The notes below the pieces were generated by a model. The model was not told where the DNA came from and searched no databases. It saw nothing but the letters and a program-made list of their open reading frames with translations. DNA of 64,000 bases from JAGLSB01 sp023135955 (GTDB lineage Bacteria > Bacteroidota > Bacteroidia > Bacteroidales > GCA-2748055). Positions within the stretch are counted from its first letter, which is position 1, and each line of letters starts with the position of its first letter. This document shows positions 8,809 through 18,771 of this stretch, in pieces. Location: contig DAOVIO010000006.1 of NCBI GenBank assembly GCA_030673645.1, positions 6,354 through 70,353 of the forward strand. Reading direction: 5' to 3'. The position numbers and the translations under genes are program-made.

Positions 8809-10637
8809 TCTATCTCTTCTTTATCTAATTGTGGACCGTTCAAGATATAGGTTTCCAGCCAGCTTCTGGTTACCTCTCTAGTTAAATATTTTTCTATCAT
8901 GAGACTTGCAATGGGGGCAGCCCAACTTGAACCAAATCCAACATTCTCGACATATGCCGCAATAGCAATCTTCGGATCATCTTTTGGGGCAAAAGCTACA
9001 AAGATGGAATGATCCTCACCAAATGGATTCTCAGCTGTGCCTGTCTTTCCACAGATTATCAAATCATTCATTTTTGCAATTCTAGCAGTACTTCCTTTTC
9101 CTCCGTTCACTACAAGATCCATTCCGTCAACAACAATTTCAAACAAGGATGAATCTATTGAGGTATAATGTTTGGATAGGAAATTCTCATTAATCTCACT
9201 ACCATTTCCATATTCTTTAATAAGATGAGGGACAAAATAATATCCCCTGTTTGAGATAGCGGCAGTCATATTTGCCATTTGCAAAGGTGTTATTCCAAGT
9301 TCTCCTTGCCCGATAGCAAGAGAAAGGACAGTCAGAAAATTCCAGTGTCCAACTCCATAATACCTGTCATAATAAGCCGGCTCAGGCACAAAACCCTTTA
9401 GTTCTCCTGAAATATCTGTTCCCAATCTATTCCCAAATCCAAAAGACTCAACATGATTTTTCCAATTAACATAAGCAGAATCTGTTCTTCCAAATTTCTT
9501 ATCTTCAAGTATTCTGCCAAGAATATTACAGAAATAAGCATTACAGGAATTTTGAATAGCACCTACCAAATCAAGAGGTGAATCATGACTATGACACCCA
9601 ACATGTATCCCCCTGTAATAATATCCCAGATCACAATAAAATCCTGTTGAAGGAGAGGAAACTCCTTCCTCTAAGGAAATTAATCCATTTATAATCTTAA
9701 AAGTTGATCCGGGTGGATAACTGGCAGCTACGGCTCTGTTAAAAACAGGATTTAATGTATCGGTGGCAAGCTTGTTATAATTCGCACTTAATCCTCTTCC
9801 AACTAATAAATCAGGCGGAAAAGAAGGTGCTGAAACCAGAGACAGAATTTCCCCCGTACCCGGCTCAATGGCCACAATACTACCAGAAAAAGATCTCATT
9901 AATTTCTCCCCGTACTCCTGCAATTCATTGTCAATCGTAAGAGTAATATTCGTACCCAGAACAGACTGCTCATCAAATCTACCTGCTTCCCATTCCCCAG
10001 TAATTCTATTATGAACATCTACCATATAATACTTGTGTCCTTTTTCTCCACGCAAAACTTCCTCATAAGTCTTTTCAATACCGCTGATGCCAATATAATC
10101 ACCTGAAACATAATAATCGCTGTTCTCAACATCTTTTTTACTGACCTCCCCGACATAACCAAGCACATGGGATGCAATATTCTTTGGATATTTACGGAGC
10201 GTCCTCGACTGAAGATAGAATCCATTATACAGAAAGAGTTTCTCAGAAAATACAGAACTAATTTCAGCAGGAACCTGCTTCATGAACACTGAAGGGACAT
10301 AATAACTATATTCTTTGGCTTTTTTTATCCTCTCATCAAAATCCTGTCTTTCAATGCCAAGTAAACGACATAATTCAATTGTGTCAAAACTTTCCATCTG
10401 ACGGGGAATTACCATAATATCATAAGCTGCCTGATTCGATACTAATAGATTTTGATTCCTGTCATAAACAAGACCCCTGGCAGGATAAATAATAACATCT
10501 CGCCGTGAATTACTTTCAGCAGATAATTTATATCTGTCATCAATTATCTGCATATAAAACAACTTTGTGATAAAAAGCAAAGCAGACAACAGAATCAGAA
10601 TAATAATTATATATTTTCTGTCGACGTATGAATTCAT
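8805..10637 (-). CDS. mrdA: Penicillin-binding protein 2, elongation transpeptidase
   Basis: Class B PBP that cross-links peptidoglycan in the elongasome. It has an N-terminal membrane anchor (residues about 8-30), a dimerisation/pedestal domain (about 45-220) and a transpeptidase domain (about 250-590). The serine nucleophile motif is STFK at 311-314, the second motif is SCN at 364-366 and the third is KTGT at 531-534, so all catalytic motifs are intact. The 610-residue length is normal. It overlaps rodA by four bases and meets mreD within one base, so the genes are co-transcribed. Residues 336-370 carry several cysteines, including GCHSH, as in other PBP2 proteins with a loop there. Confidence 0.96.
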   Translation of the reverse strand: MNSYVDRKYIIIILILLSALLFITKLFYMQIIDDRYKLSAESNSRRDVIIYPARGLVYDRNQNLLVSNQAAYDIMVIPRQMESFDTIELCRLLGIERQDFDERIKKAKEYSYYVPSVFMKQVPAEISSVFSEKLFLYNGFYLQSRTLRKYPKNIASHVLGYVGEVSKKDVENSDYYVSGDYIGISGIEKTYEEVLRGEKGHKYYMVDVHNRITGEWEAGRFDEQSVLGTNITLTIDNELQEYGEKLMRSFSGSIVAIEPGTGEILSLVSAPSFPPDLLVGRGLSANYNKLATDTLNPVFNRAVAASYPPGSTFKIINGLISLEEGVSSPSTGFYCDLGYYYRGIHVGCHSHDSPLDLVGAIQNSCNAYFCNILGRILEDKKFGRTDSAYVNWKNHVESFGFGNRLGTDISGELKGFVPEPAYYDRYYGVGHWNFLTVLSLAIGQGELGITPLQMANMTAAISNRGYYFVPHLIKEYGNGSEINENFLSKHYTSIDSSLFEIVVDGMDLVVNGGKGSTARIAKMNDLIICGKTGTAENPFGEDHSIFVAFAPKDDPKIAIAAYVENVGFGSSWAAPIASLMIEKYLTREVTRSWLETYILNGPQLDKEEIE

Positions 10638-11143
10638 TATTTCCTAAACACAAAAAATTGACTCAAAATAACTAAAAAGGTTGAAATCAATGTATTTAAA
10701 ATAGTTCTCCATAAAATATGCAAGATATCGGAAAGTCTGAACATTTCAAGGCTGAATAAAAATAAATGGTGGACGAAAATCAGGATAATACTATACTTTG
10801 CAAACCAGCCTAATCCATAATAATATACTCGCGGGAAACTCCCTGATTCATATCCATCTCTGGGAGCAAAAGTCTGTAATATAAAAGGTCTAAAGTAAGC
10901 CATTAAAACTGTTGCCGCAGTATGAAATCCCGGATTCATCAGAAAAATATCCATACTTAAACCTAATAAGAATGCAATAATCAGCAGGGCCCAACCTGTA
11001 ATTTCAAAAGGCATTAGAATAATAAAAAGGACATAAATATATGGACTAATATTCCCTCCGAGTTGTATATTTTCAAAGATCAATATCTGTACAAAGATCA
11101 GGACAATAAAACGAACTATATTTCTTAAATAAATCCTAATCAT
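10637..11143 (-). CDS. mreD: Rod-shape determining membrane protein MreD
   Basis: A 168-residue, very hydrophobic protein with about five membrane helices, in the expected place between mreC and mrdA. MreD is an integral inner-membrane part of the elongasome that helps balance MreC and PBP2. Its sequence is poorly conserved, so the call rests on size, hydropathy, the PFEITGWALLIIAFLLGLSMD region and above all gene order. It overlaps mreC by eight bases. Confidence 0.9.
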   Translation of the reverse strand: MIRIYLRNIVRFIVLIFVQILIFENIQLGGNISPYIYVLFIILMPFEITGWALLIIAFLLGLSMDIFLMNPGFHTAATVLMAYFRPFILQTFAPRDGYESGSFPRVYYYGLGWFAKYSIILIFVHHLFLFSLEMFRLSDILHILWRTILNTLISTFLVILSQFFVFRK

Positions 11144-11978
11144 AAGAAACTTCCCTTTCCAGCTCTTTTTGCTCTTCTTGCAAGTAATTTCTGATTACCA
11201 TCACATGATTTATTGTTCTAAAATTAACGAATAGTTGAATCTGGATATTATAAAAATTACCTTGTCCTTTCTGGTATCCATCTATTCTCCCAATCGGTAG
11301 ATCTTTTGGGTAAATTGAAGAATAACCACTAGTTACAATGGTGTCACCTTCATTAATATTAACATGAACAGGAATCTCACTTAACTGAACATATTCCGGA
11401 CTTCTTCCGTCCCAATCCAAAATGCCGAAGTAATCGTTTCCCTTTATTTTCGCACCAACCCGCGAGTTCCTGTTCAGCAATGTCTGTATTGTAGCAAAGT
11501 TATCTGAAGTTTGAATTATCATTCCTACTACACCACAACTAGAAATTACAGCCATATTTGCCTGGAGCTGATTTGATTCTCCCTTATTAATTGTAATATA
11601 GTTGTATTGTTTATTTATCGAACTGTTTACAATCTCTGCAGGTTTAAAAAAGTATCTGTCCTCATTTGAAATATCTAAGGTATCGGAAGTGAAATTTTCA
11701 GGATATGAAAGATAGACAGTAGTATTGAAGTTATTCAACTGATTTCTGAGATAAACATTTTCGCTGTTTAGTCGCTCATTCTCTTCTTGTAAAAATAAAT
11801 AATCTCCTATATTAGTAAGCCGATTATTTATTGATGCAGTTATATTCCTGCTTACATTTAGGAAAAATGATTTTTGAAAGGGATTAAATTGAAAAATAAG
11901 AACAAGAGAAATCGATTCCAGGAAAAGGAATAAAAGAACAAAATAGTTTTTTACAATTAACCTGAAAAGAGTCCTCAT
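11136..11978 (-). CDS. mreC: Rod-shape determining protein MreC
   Basis: A 280-residue bitopic protein that links MreB filaments to PBP2/RodA in the periplasm. It has a single N-terminal membrane segment (about 10-30), then a short coiled coil (around 60-85, LQEENERLNSENVYLRNQL) and the beta-barrel MreC domain (about 110-265), with the conserved SSCGVVGMI and NRNSRVGAKIKG stretches. The length is typical. It follows mreB after seven bases and overlaps mreD. Confidence 0.94.
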   Translation of the reverse strand: MRTLFRLIVKNYFVLLFLFLESISLVLIFQFNPFQKSFFLNVSRNITASINNRLTNIGDYLFLQEENERLNSENVYLRNQLNNFNTTVYLSYPENFTSDTLDISNEDRYFFKPAEIVNSSINKQYNYITINKGESNQLQANMAVISSCGVVGMIIQTSDNFATIQTLLNRNSRVGAKIKGNDYFGILDWDGRSPEYVQLSEIPVHVNINEGDTIVTSGYSSIYPKDLPIGRIDGYQKGQGNFYNIQIQLFVNFRTINHVMVIRNYLQEEQKELEREVSYD

Positions 11979-11985
11979 TTTATCA

Positions 11986-13005
11986 TTATCTCATCAGAAA
12001 TGAAAATTTACCAATATTTTTTAATGCTATTCCAGTTCCCCTGGCAATTGCCTGAAGCGGATCTTCAGCTACGTGAAACGGAATATTTATTTTTTCTGAG
12101 AATCTTTTATCCAATCCCTTAAGCAGAGCCCCACCACCAGCGAGGTAGATGCCTTTCTGAACGATATCAGCATATAATTCAGGAGGTGTTTGTTCCAGAA
12201 CAGATAAAATTGCAGTTTCAATTTTAGATATAGACTTATCGAGGCAATGTGCAATTTCCTGATATGAAATTGGAATTTCAATAGGCATTGCTGTCATTAA
12301 GTTCGGACCTCTGACACCAAAATCAGTGGGCGGATTCTCAAGGTCAGAAAGCGCTGAACCAACAGATATTTTAATCTCCTCTGCTGTTCGTTCACCGATT
12401 TTAATATTATGTTGATGTCTCATATACGCCTGAATATCAGCAGTAAATCCATCTCCTGCTACCCTAAGAGACTCGTTGCAAACTATGCCACCAAGAGCAA
12501 TAACAGCTATTTCTGTTGTTCCACCTCCAATATCAACAACCATATTTCCAATTGGAGCTTCTACATCAATCCCAATCCCGATTGCCGCTGCCATCGGTTC
12601 ATATATCATATAAACATCGCGCCCACCAGCATGTTCTGAGGAATCTCTAACAGCCCTTCGCTCAACTTCTGTACAACCTGAAGGTATGCATACTACCATT
12701 TTCAATGAAGGAGTAAAAAAGCGATTCCCCCTATTGATCAACTTAATCATTTCCCTGATCATCAGCTCAGCTGCATCAAAATCCGCAATTACCCCATCGC
12801 GCAATGGGCGAATAGTTATTATATTTTCATGGGTTTTCCCATGCATTTGTCTTGCCTTGTCCCCTATTGCTATTAATTTCCCTGTTTTCTGGTCAATAGC
12901 TACAATGGAAGGCTCGTTCACAACTACCTTGTCATTGTAAATAATAATGGTATTGGCTGTACCTAAATCTATCGCTAATTCTTGCTGAAACGAAAACAAA
13001 CCCAT
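11986..13005 (-). CDS. mreB: Actin-like cell-shape protein MreB
   Basis: Forms membrane-associated ATP-dependent filaments that guide side-wall synthesis. The actin-fold signatures are intact: phosphate-1 DLGTANT (13-19), phosphate-2 DIGGGTTE (158-165) and the adenosine loop GGGALLKG near residue 290. The 339-residue length is normal. The N-terminal MGLFSF is a short hydrophobic stretch of the kind used for membrane attachment. It is the first elongation gene of the cluster and lies five bases after purH, so purine synthesis and cell-shape genes are probably read on one transcript, a common order in Bacteroidota. Confidence 0.97.
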   Translation of the reverse strand: MGLFSFQQELAIDLGTANTIIIYNDKVVVNEPSIVAIDQKTGKLIAIGDKARQMHGKTHENIITIRPLRDGVIADFDAAELMIREMIKLINRGNRFFTPSLKMVVCIPSGCTEVERRAVRDSSEHAGGRDVYMIYEPMAAAIGIGIDVEAPIGNMVVDIGGGTTEIAVIALGGIVCNESLRVAGDGFTADIQAYMRHQHNIKIGERTAEEIKISVGSALSDLENPPTDFGVRGPNLMTAMPIEIPISYQEIAHCLDKSISKIETAILSVLEQTPPELYADIVQKGIYLAGGGALLKGLDKRFSEKINIPFHVAEDPLQAIARGTGIALKNIGKFSFLMR

Positions 13006-13010
13006 ATTCT

Positions 13011-14534
13011 CTAATGTTTAAAATGTCTAATTCCAGTAAATACCATACTCATCTTGTTTGCATTGCAATAATCAATCGAATCCTTATCTTTTATCGAACC
13101 TCCAGGTTGAATAACGGAAGAAATTCCAGCTTTATTAGCGATTTCAACTGAATCGGCGAATGGAAAGAAAGCATCTGATGCCATAACCGATCCAACAAGA
13201 CTAATTTCAAAATTTTTTGCTTTTTCAATGGCCTGTTTCAGAGCATCTACTCTTGAAGTTTGGCCAACACCACTTGCACATAATTGCTTATTTTTTACAA
13301 GTACAATTGTATTAGATTTAGTATGCTTAACTATTTTATTTGCAAATAAAAGATCCTGAATTGTATTTTCATCTGGACTTAAATCTGTTACTGAATTTAA
13401 ATCATTAATTGATTCTGAATAAACGTCTTTATCCTGAACAAGGGCTCCATTTAATACTGTTCTAGTGGTTCTGTCTTTGAAATCAGCAGATTTTTGTATC
13501 AGTACAATCCTATTTTTCTTTTGTTTTAATAGTTCTAATGCTTTCTTATCATAAGAGGGGGCAATTATTACTTCATAAAATATTTTATTAACCTCTGTGG
13601 CTGTTTTTTCATCAACCTGTACATTTGTAACCAATATTCCGCCAAATGCTGATACCGGATCTCCGGCTAGTGCATCATTCCATGCATCAATTAATTCAGG
13701 TCTGCTTGCAATACCGCATGCATTGTTATGTTTCAAGATGGCAAAAGTAGTTTCTTCAAATTCACCCATGAGATGAACAGCCGCATCTATATCGAGTAAA
13801 TTGTTATAAGAAATCTCTTTCCCATGAAGCTTTTCGAATATTTCATCAAAATTGCCGTAAAAATATCCTTCCTGATGCGGATTCTCCCCATATCTTAATT
13901 TCTTACCCGGAAATACAGATTCTTTCAATGCCGTCAAACTTTCAGCATCAAAATAATTGAAAATCATAGAATCGTAATGTGAAGAAATTTGGAAAGCAGC
14001 AGTTGCAAATTTTCTACGGTCTGCTATTTCGGTGCTTCCTTCTTTTTCAATCAGTAACTGATTAAGCTCTTCATACTGATCTCGGGAAGAAACAACCAAA
14101 ACATCTTTAAAATTCTTAGCTGCCGCACGAATTAATGAAATTCCACCTATATCAATCTTTTCAATAATTGAAGCCTCGTCAGCTCCTGATTTTACCGTTT
14201 CTTCAAAAGGGTATAGATCAACAATCACAAGATCCATCTCAGGAATCTCATACTCTATTACTTGCTTTTTATCAGATTCATCATCTCTTCTGGATAATAT
14301 TCCACCAAAAACTTTTGGATGAAGTGTCTTAACTCTTCCTCCCAAAATTGATGGATAACCAGTAAGATCCTCAACAGCTGTAACTTTCACTCCAAGATCC
14401 TCGATAAATGATTTGGTTCCTCCTGTTGAATAGATTTTTACATCCTTTTTTATCAGTCCTCTTACAACTTCTTCCAGATTTTCTTTATGATAGACAGAAA
14501 TAAGAGCTGAATTTATCTTTTTTTTAGTATTCAT
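13011..14534 (-). CDS. purH: Bifunctional AICAR formyltransferase / IMP cyclohydrolase
   Basis: Catalyses the last two steps of purine synthesis: AICAR plus 10-formyl-THF gives FAICAR, which is then closed to IMP. The N-terminal IMP cyclohydrolase domain (about 1-150) begins SALISVYHKENLEEVV and contains STGGT and GGRVKTLHPKV. The C-terminal transformylase domain includes LRYGENPHQ and the catalytic lysine-histidine pair in LKHNNACGIA. The 507-residue length is normal. It opens the cell-shape operon; the ATG is 145 bp from the divergent permease gene. Confidence 0.97.
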   Translation of the reverse strand: MNTKKKINSALISVYHKENLEEVVRGLIKKDVKIYSTGGTKSFIEDLGVKVTAVEDLTGYPSILGGRVKTLHPKVFGGILSRRDDESDKKQVIEYEIPEMDLVIVDLYPFEETVKSGADEASIIEKIDIGGISLIRAAAKNFKDVLVVSSRDQYEELNQLLIEKEGSTEIADRRKFATAAFQISSHYDSMIFNYFDAESLTALKESVFPGKKLRYGENPHQEGYFYGNFDEIFEKLHGKEISYNNLLDIDAAVHLMGEFEETTFAILKHNNACGIASRPELIDAWNDALAGDPVSAFGGILVTNVQVDEKTATEVNKIFYEVIIAPSYDKKALELLKQKKNRIVLIQKSADFKDRTTRTVLNGALVQDKDVYSESINDLNSVTDLSPDENTIQDLLFANKIVKHTKSNTIVLVKNKQLCASGVGQTSRVDALKQAIEKAKNFEISLVGSVMASDAFFPFADSVEIANKAGISSVIQPGGSIKDKDSIDYCNANKMSMVFTGIRHFKH

Positions 14535-14678
14535 TTATAAGAATTAATAAAGGTGGACAAAATTATTAAATATGGTAAAAATAGAGTAATTTCGAAATGA
14601 TAAAATCATTAATAAAATTATACAAAGGAAGTAGTTTCCAATGAATTAAAGAAAGTTTTCTTAAAATATTTTCCAACC

Positions 14679-15935
14679 ATGCTTAAACTCCTAAGACTCA
14701 GTATAGAAAGTATGTTTTTTGCCCTCCAGGCTGTAGTTGTAAACAGGCTACGTACATTACTATCCTTGTTGGGCATAACCATAGGCATATTTGCTATTAT
14801 TGCAGTGTTTACTATTGTTGATTCGCTTGAAATGAATATTCGAGAAAGTCTATCATCTTTGGGATCTGATATTATTTACATAGAAAAATGGCCATGGACA
14901 GAGGAAGGCGGGGGAGAGTTTAAGTGGTGGCAGTACGTTAACAGACCTTTACCAAACATTCAAGAGTACGCTCTGCTAAAAACCCGTCTTACAAAAGCTG
15001 AGGAAATTGCATTTATAATTTCGACTTCAACTTCTGTTCAATACAAAGACAATCTGATCGATAACATAAATTTCGTAGGGGTTTCATCGGGTTTTGACGA
15101 TATTAGAAATTTTGATATTCAAAAAGGTCGTTATTTTTCAGATTTTGAATTGAATTCCGGGAAAAACATTTGTGTCGTGGGTCACGAAATTGCTAATAAA
15201 TTGTTCGAAAATATAGATCCACTTGGAAAAGTCATTACCATAAGAGGTCATAAAACAAGAATTGTAGGGGTGTTTAAAAAAGAAGGGAAAGATACTTTTG
15301 GTGACTCTTTTGATGAAAATGTAATGGTACCAGTAAATCACGTTCGAAATGTTATTAATATTAGGAGTGAGTCTTTGCATCCTATGATATGGGTTAAAGC
15401 AGCAGAAAATATCAGCACCGCTGAACTAATGGGAGAGATTAGAATGAATCTTAGAAATATTCGTCGCCTAAAACCAAAGGCAGAAGATAATTTCGCGCTT
15501 AATCAAACCAGCATGCTAAACAATCAACTCGATGATTTTTTTGGCGTATTGAATGTTGCAGGATGGTTTATCGGGATATTTTCATTATTAGTAGGGGGCT
15601 TTGGAATAGCAAATATCATGTTTGTATCAGTAAAAGAAAGAACTAAGATGATTGGTGTTCAGAAAGCCCTTGGTGCTAAGAAGTATTTTATTATTGAACA
15701 GTTCATCTTTGAATCTGTACTTTTGGCCATTATGGGTGGTTTCGTTGGCCTTCTTTTTGTTTATGTAGGTACAGCCATTATAAATACAGTATCAGATTTT
15801 ACAGTCACTTTAACGGTGAGTAATATTATTATGGGTTTAAGCATTTCATCTGTGATAGGTTTAATTTCAGGACTAGCACCTGCATATTCAGCTGCAAAGT
15901 TAGACCCGGTGATAGCGATAAATTCAACTTTCTAG
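14679..15935 (+). CDS. MacB-like ABC transporter permease (FtsX superfamily)
   Basis: A 418-residue inner-membrane protein. A first membrane segment (about 20-45, LRTLLSLLGITIGIFAIIAVF) is followed by a MacB-type periplasmic core domain (about 50-240) and an FtsX domain with three helices (about 285-415) containing the conserved KERTKMIGVQKALGAKK and LAPAYSAAKLDPVIA. Such permeases pair with an ATPase to move lipoproteins or peptides by mechanotransmission. No ATPase or membrane-fusion gene is adjacent, so its partner must lie elsewhere. The sequence is complete and the gene is monocistronic. Confidence 0.9.
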   Translation: MLKLLRLSIESMFFALQAVVVNRLRTLLSLLGITIGIFAIIAVFTIVDSLEMNIRESLSSLGSDIIYIEKWPWTEEGGGEFKWWQYVNRPLPNIQEYALLKTRLTKAEEIAFIISTSTSVQYKDNLIDNINFVGVSSGFDDIRNFDIQKGRYFSDFELNSGKNICVVGHEIANKLFENIDPLGKVITIRGHKTRIVGVFKKEGKDTFGDSFDENVMVPVNHVRNVINIRSESLHPMIWVKAAENISTAELMGEIRMNLRNIRRLKPKAEDNFALNQTSMLNNQLDDFFGVLNVAGWFIGIFSLLVGGFGIANIMFVSVKERTKMIGVQKALGAKKYFIIEQFIFESVLLAIMGGFVGLLFVYVGTAIINTVSDFTVTLTVSNIIMGLSISSVIGLISGLAPAYSAAKLDPVIAINSTF

Positions 15936-15945
15936 GGATGGAAGG

Positions 15946-15959
15946 GGTTGCTGGTTGCT
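15946..15959. repeat. 14-bp repeat word between convergent genes
   Basis: GGTTGCTGGTTGCT lies between the stop codons of the permease gene and mgtE and is the exact inverse of 1867-1880. It is a fragment of the dispersed repeat family found at gene 3' ends in this window. Confidence 0.55.
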
Positions 15960-17318
15960 CTACATAACACCATACAATAAACGTCCAACCAGAAAATAGA
16001 TAAACAGACCCATGATGTCATTCATGGTAGTGATGAAAGGACCGGTTGCCAATGCTGGATCAATTTTAACTTTATTGAGAACAAGGGGAATTAATGTGCC
16101 AAAAAAGGCGGCGAAAAGTATTACAATTAACAATGAGATACTTACTGTGAAAGTAAGTGCAAGTGAATCTGAGAAATAATAATTATATCCAAAGAGCAGG
16201 ACAGCAAGAATTCCTCCATTTAAGAATCCTACTAATAATTCTTTAAGCAATTTAGAAATTGTACTCTCTAGTCCAAGAGTATTATTTGCAATACTTTGAA
16301 CAACAATTGCTGAGGACTGGATTCCTACATTTCCTGCCATTGCAGCTATAAGTGGAATAAAGAAGGCCATTTTAGGATTAATTTTCAGATCCATTTCGAA
16401 TTGTCCTATTACAAGAGCTACCAGTACACCTCCAAATAGACCAATCATTAACCAGGGAAGACGAGCCCGGGTAAGCAGCCATGCAGAATCGGAATGCTCA
16501 ACGTCCTCTGTAATACCAGATGCAAGCTGATAATCTTTTTCAGCTTCTTCATGTATTACATCCATTACGTCATCAATAGTAATTCTTCCCATAAGGCGTC
16601 CAATAGCATCAATTACGGGAAGACTTACAAGGTCATATTTCCTCATTATATTAGCTACGTCTTCATCGTTTGTATCAGTATGAACTGATATAACATCAGG
16701 ATTATAAAGATTATTAATTTTCTGACTTGAAGATGCCAAAACCAACTTCTTAAGAGATAATGTTCCTTTCAGGATTTTAGTATCATCTACAACATATACG
16801 TAAAACACCTCATCAACATTTTCTGCTTGCTTGCGCATTTCCTTTAATGCTGTAAGAATAGTCCAGTTTTTATTAACTGTGATCATCTCCTTAGCCATGA
16901 GACCACCAGCAGTGTCTTCATCATAGCTTAGAAGATCAACAATATCTCCAGCCTGATCAACATCCTCTATAAATTGCAGTACCTCTTCTTTTTTCGCTTC
17001 AGGTAGGTCAGCAAGAACGTCAGCAGCATCATCAGAATCCATTTCGTTGATAAACTGGGTGGCAATGGTTTCCGAAGGCAAGACCTTCAAAAATTTACCC
17101 CTGTCATCATCCTCAAGCTCAGCAAGTACATCTGCGGCTTTTTCACCCTCTAGTAACAGATACAAAAATTTGGCACTTTCAATATCAATTTCAGTGTATA
17201 TTTCAGCAATATCAGCAGCATGAAGTTTATTGAGCATTTCAATAGCCAACTTCTCATCTTTAGCTGAAATTACCTTCTGCAATTCGGATAAATATTCTCT
17301 TGTTAATTCGAAATTCAT
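15960..17318 (-). CDS. mgtE: Magnesium transporter MgtE
   Basis: Mg2+-gated magnesium channel of the inner membrane. The 452 residues show the full domain order: MgtE N-domain (about 20-125, with repeats such as LLEGEKAADVLAELEDDD and MDSDDAADVLADLP), two CBS domains (about 135-255), the plug helix and a five-helix membrane domain (about 285-450) with GNVGIQSSAIVVQ, which contains the conserved pore region. The acidic N-domain and CBS pair sense cytosolic Mg2+. The gene follows rsmA after 17 bases on the same strand, and co-transcription is likely. Confidence 0.96.
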   Translation of the reverse strand: MNFELTREYLSELQKVISAKDEKLAIEMLNKLHAADIAEIYTEIDIESAKFLYLLLEGEKAADVLAELEDDDRGKFLKVLPSETIATQFINEMDSDDAADVLADLPEAKKEEVLQFIEDVDQAGDIVDLLSYDEDTAGGLMAKEMITVNKNWTILTALKEMRKQAENVDEVFYVYVVDDTKILKGTLSLKKLVLASSSQKINNLYNPDVISVHTDTNDEDVANIMRKYDLVSLPVIDAIGRLMGRITIDDVMDVIHEEAEKDYQLASGITEDVEHSDSAWLLTRARLPWLMIGLFGGVLVALVIGQFEMDLKINPKMAFFIPLIAAMAGNVGIQSSAIVVQSIANNTLGLESTISKLLKELLVGFLNGGILAVLLFGYNYYFSDSLALTFTVSISLLIVILFAAFFGTLIPLVLNKVKIDPALATGPFITTMNDIMGLFIYFLVGRLLYGVM

Positions 17319-17335
17319 GATCTGGCAGATTATTC

Positions 17336-18109
17336 CTATTTCTTAATTTTTTCCAATTTTGTGCAGAGCTCTATAAAATCTTCAACAGATAATTCTTCAG
17401 GTCGTCTTCTTAGTCCAAAGTCTTCAATATCCGGATTCAAATTTACTAAAATACTCTTTAATGAGTTGCTTATCACTTTTCTCCTTTGATTGAAAGACAT
17501 TTTGATAGTGCCCCGATAAAAATTTTCATCGCATGAGATTTTTTCCCGATTGTTTCTTTTCAACCTTATTACGCTTGAAATTACTGAAGGAGCAGGAAAA
17601 AAAGATCCGGGTTTCACATTAAATTCCAACTTTATATCATACCATGTTTGAAGCAATACCGAGAGAATCCCATATTGCTTATTTCCAGGAGCGGACACAA
17701 TTCTCTGTGCTACTTCTTTCTGAATCATACAAACAACCTCATCAACTATGTCTTTATTTTCAAGGATTTTAAAAAATATCTGAGATGAAATATTATAGGG
17801 GAAATTTCCAATAACGCTAATTGAGCCATCTAACTGCCTTAAATCTTGTTTCAAAAAATCTCCCTCTATCAGGTTCTCATTCATTTCAGGATACTTAATT
17901 CGCAAAAAATCTACGGCCTCCTGATCAATCTCTACCAGGTGTAAATTATTCCCAGCCTTTTTGATCAAAAAATCAGTTAGTATTCCTTTCCCGGGACCCA
18001 CCTCTACCACAGTTGTCTCTGACTCATTTTGCAAAAGCTTAGTAATCCGTTCAGCGATGGAAGAATCGGTTAGAAAATGCTGTCCAAGACGTTTTTTGGG
18101 TTTAACCAT
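17336..18109 (-). CDS. rsmA: 16S rRNA dimethyladenosine transferase RsmA (KsgA)
   Basis: Dimethylates the two adjacent adenines in helix 45 of 16S rRNA late in small-subunit assembly. The 257 residues include KKRLGQHFLTD at the N-terminus, the SAM loop VEVGPGKGILT (35-45) and the catalytic motif NFPY at 102-105 (usually NLPY; the Leu-to-Phe change is tolerated). The C-terminal helical domain carries FNQRRKVISNSLK. The length is standard. It lies upstream of mgtE on the same strand. Confidence 0.96.
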   Translation of the reverse strand: MVKPKKRLGQHFLTDSSIAERITKLLQNESETTVVEVGPGKGILTDFLIKKAGNNLHLVEIDQEAVDFLRIKYPEMNENLIEGDFLKQDLRQLDGSISVIGNFPYNISSQIFFKILENKDIVDEVVCMIQKEVAQRIVSAPGNKQYGILSVLLQTWYDIKLEFNVKPGSFFPAPSVISSVIRLKRNNREKISCDENFYRGTIKMSFNQRRKVISNSLKSILVNLNPDIEDFGLRRRPEELSVEDFIELCTKLEKIKK

Positions 18110-18193
18110 GATTATACAAATTTGAAGAAAATATCTTACAATCCTGTTCGAACTCAGGTAATTTTATAATTTTATGATCTATATAATACAACT

Positions 18194-18667
18194 ATGAAGA
18201 AAATTAAAAACCCATTTGTTGGTCACCAAGGATTCAATTGCTTTGGTTGCTCTCCAGATAATTCTATTGGTTTAAAAATGGAATTCATTGATGAAGGTGA
18301 TTACTTTATTTGTAATTGGGAGCCCAAGGAAAGGTTCCAGGGATACAATCATATTTTACATGGTGGCATTCAGGCAACACTAATGGACGAGATCGCAAGC
18401 TGGTACATTTTAGCTAAACTTGGAACCGCTGGAGTTACATCACAAATGGAAACCCGTCATAAAAAACCAATTTACACGAATAAGGGAAAACTTAAAATTA
18501 AAGCCTGGCTTAAGGAACAATCAAGCAGAATTGTCAAAATTAATGTAGAAATTTATAATAATGACAACAGCCTTGGAGCTACTGGTATTATCGAGTATTT
18601 TATTCTATCACCTGAACAGGCAAAAGAAAAACTAATGTATCCGGGAAAAAATGCATTTTATTATTAA
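18194..18667 (+). CDS. Hotdog-fold thioesterase, PaaI-like
   Basis: A 157-residue cytoplasmic protein with a single hotdog domain. The stretch YNHILHGGIQATLMDEIASW (around 55-75) is the helix-and-turn signature of PaaI/YigI-type acyl-CoA thioesterases, with the histidine-glycine-glycine and the acidic residue on the long helix. GCSPDNSIGLKMEF near the start is typical of the same group. The acyl substrate cannot be told. It is followed by the PatB-like gene on the same strand after 104 bp, with no shared pathway evident. Confidence 0.85.
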   Translation: MKKIKNPFVGHQGFNCFGCSPDNSIGLKMEFIDEGDYFICNWEPKERFQGYNHILHGGIQATLMDEIASWYILAKLGTAGVTSQMETRHKKPIYTNKGKLKIKAWLKEQSSRIVKINVEIYNNDNSLGATGIIEYFILSPEQAKEKLMYPGKNAFYY

Positions 18668-18771
18668 TCAGGAGATTAGTCTAAATATACTTTCTGCTTA
18701 AACCTTCCATATGCATAAAAATAATTTTCGAAAAATTACCAAACAGCAAATCATATTATCTTCAATATATT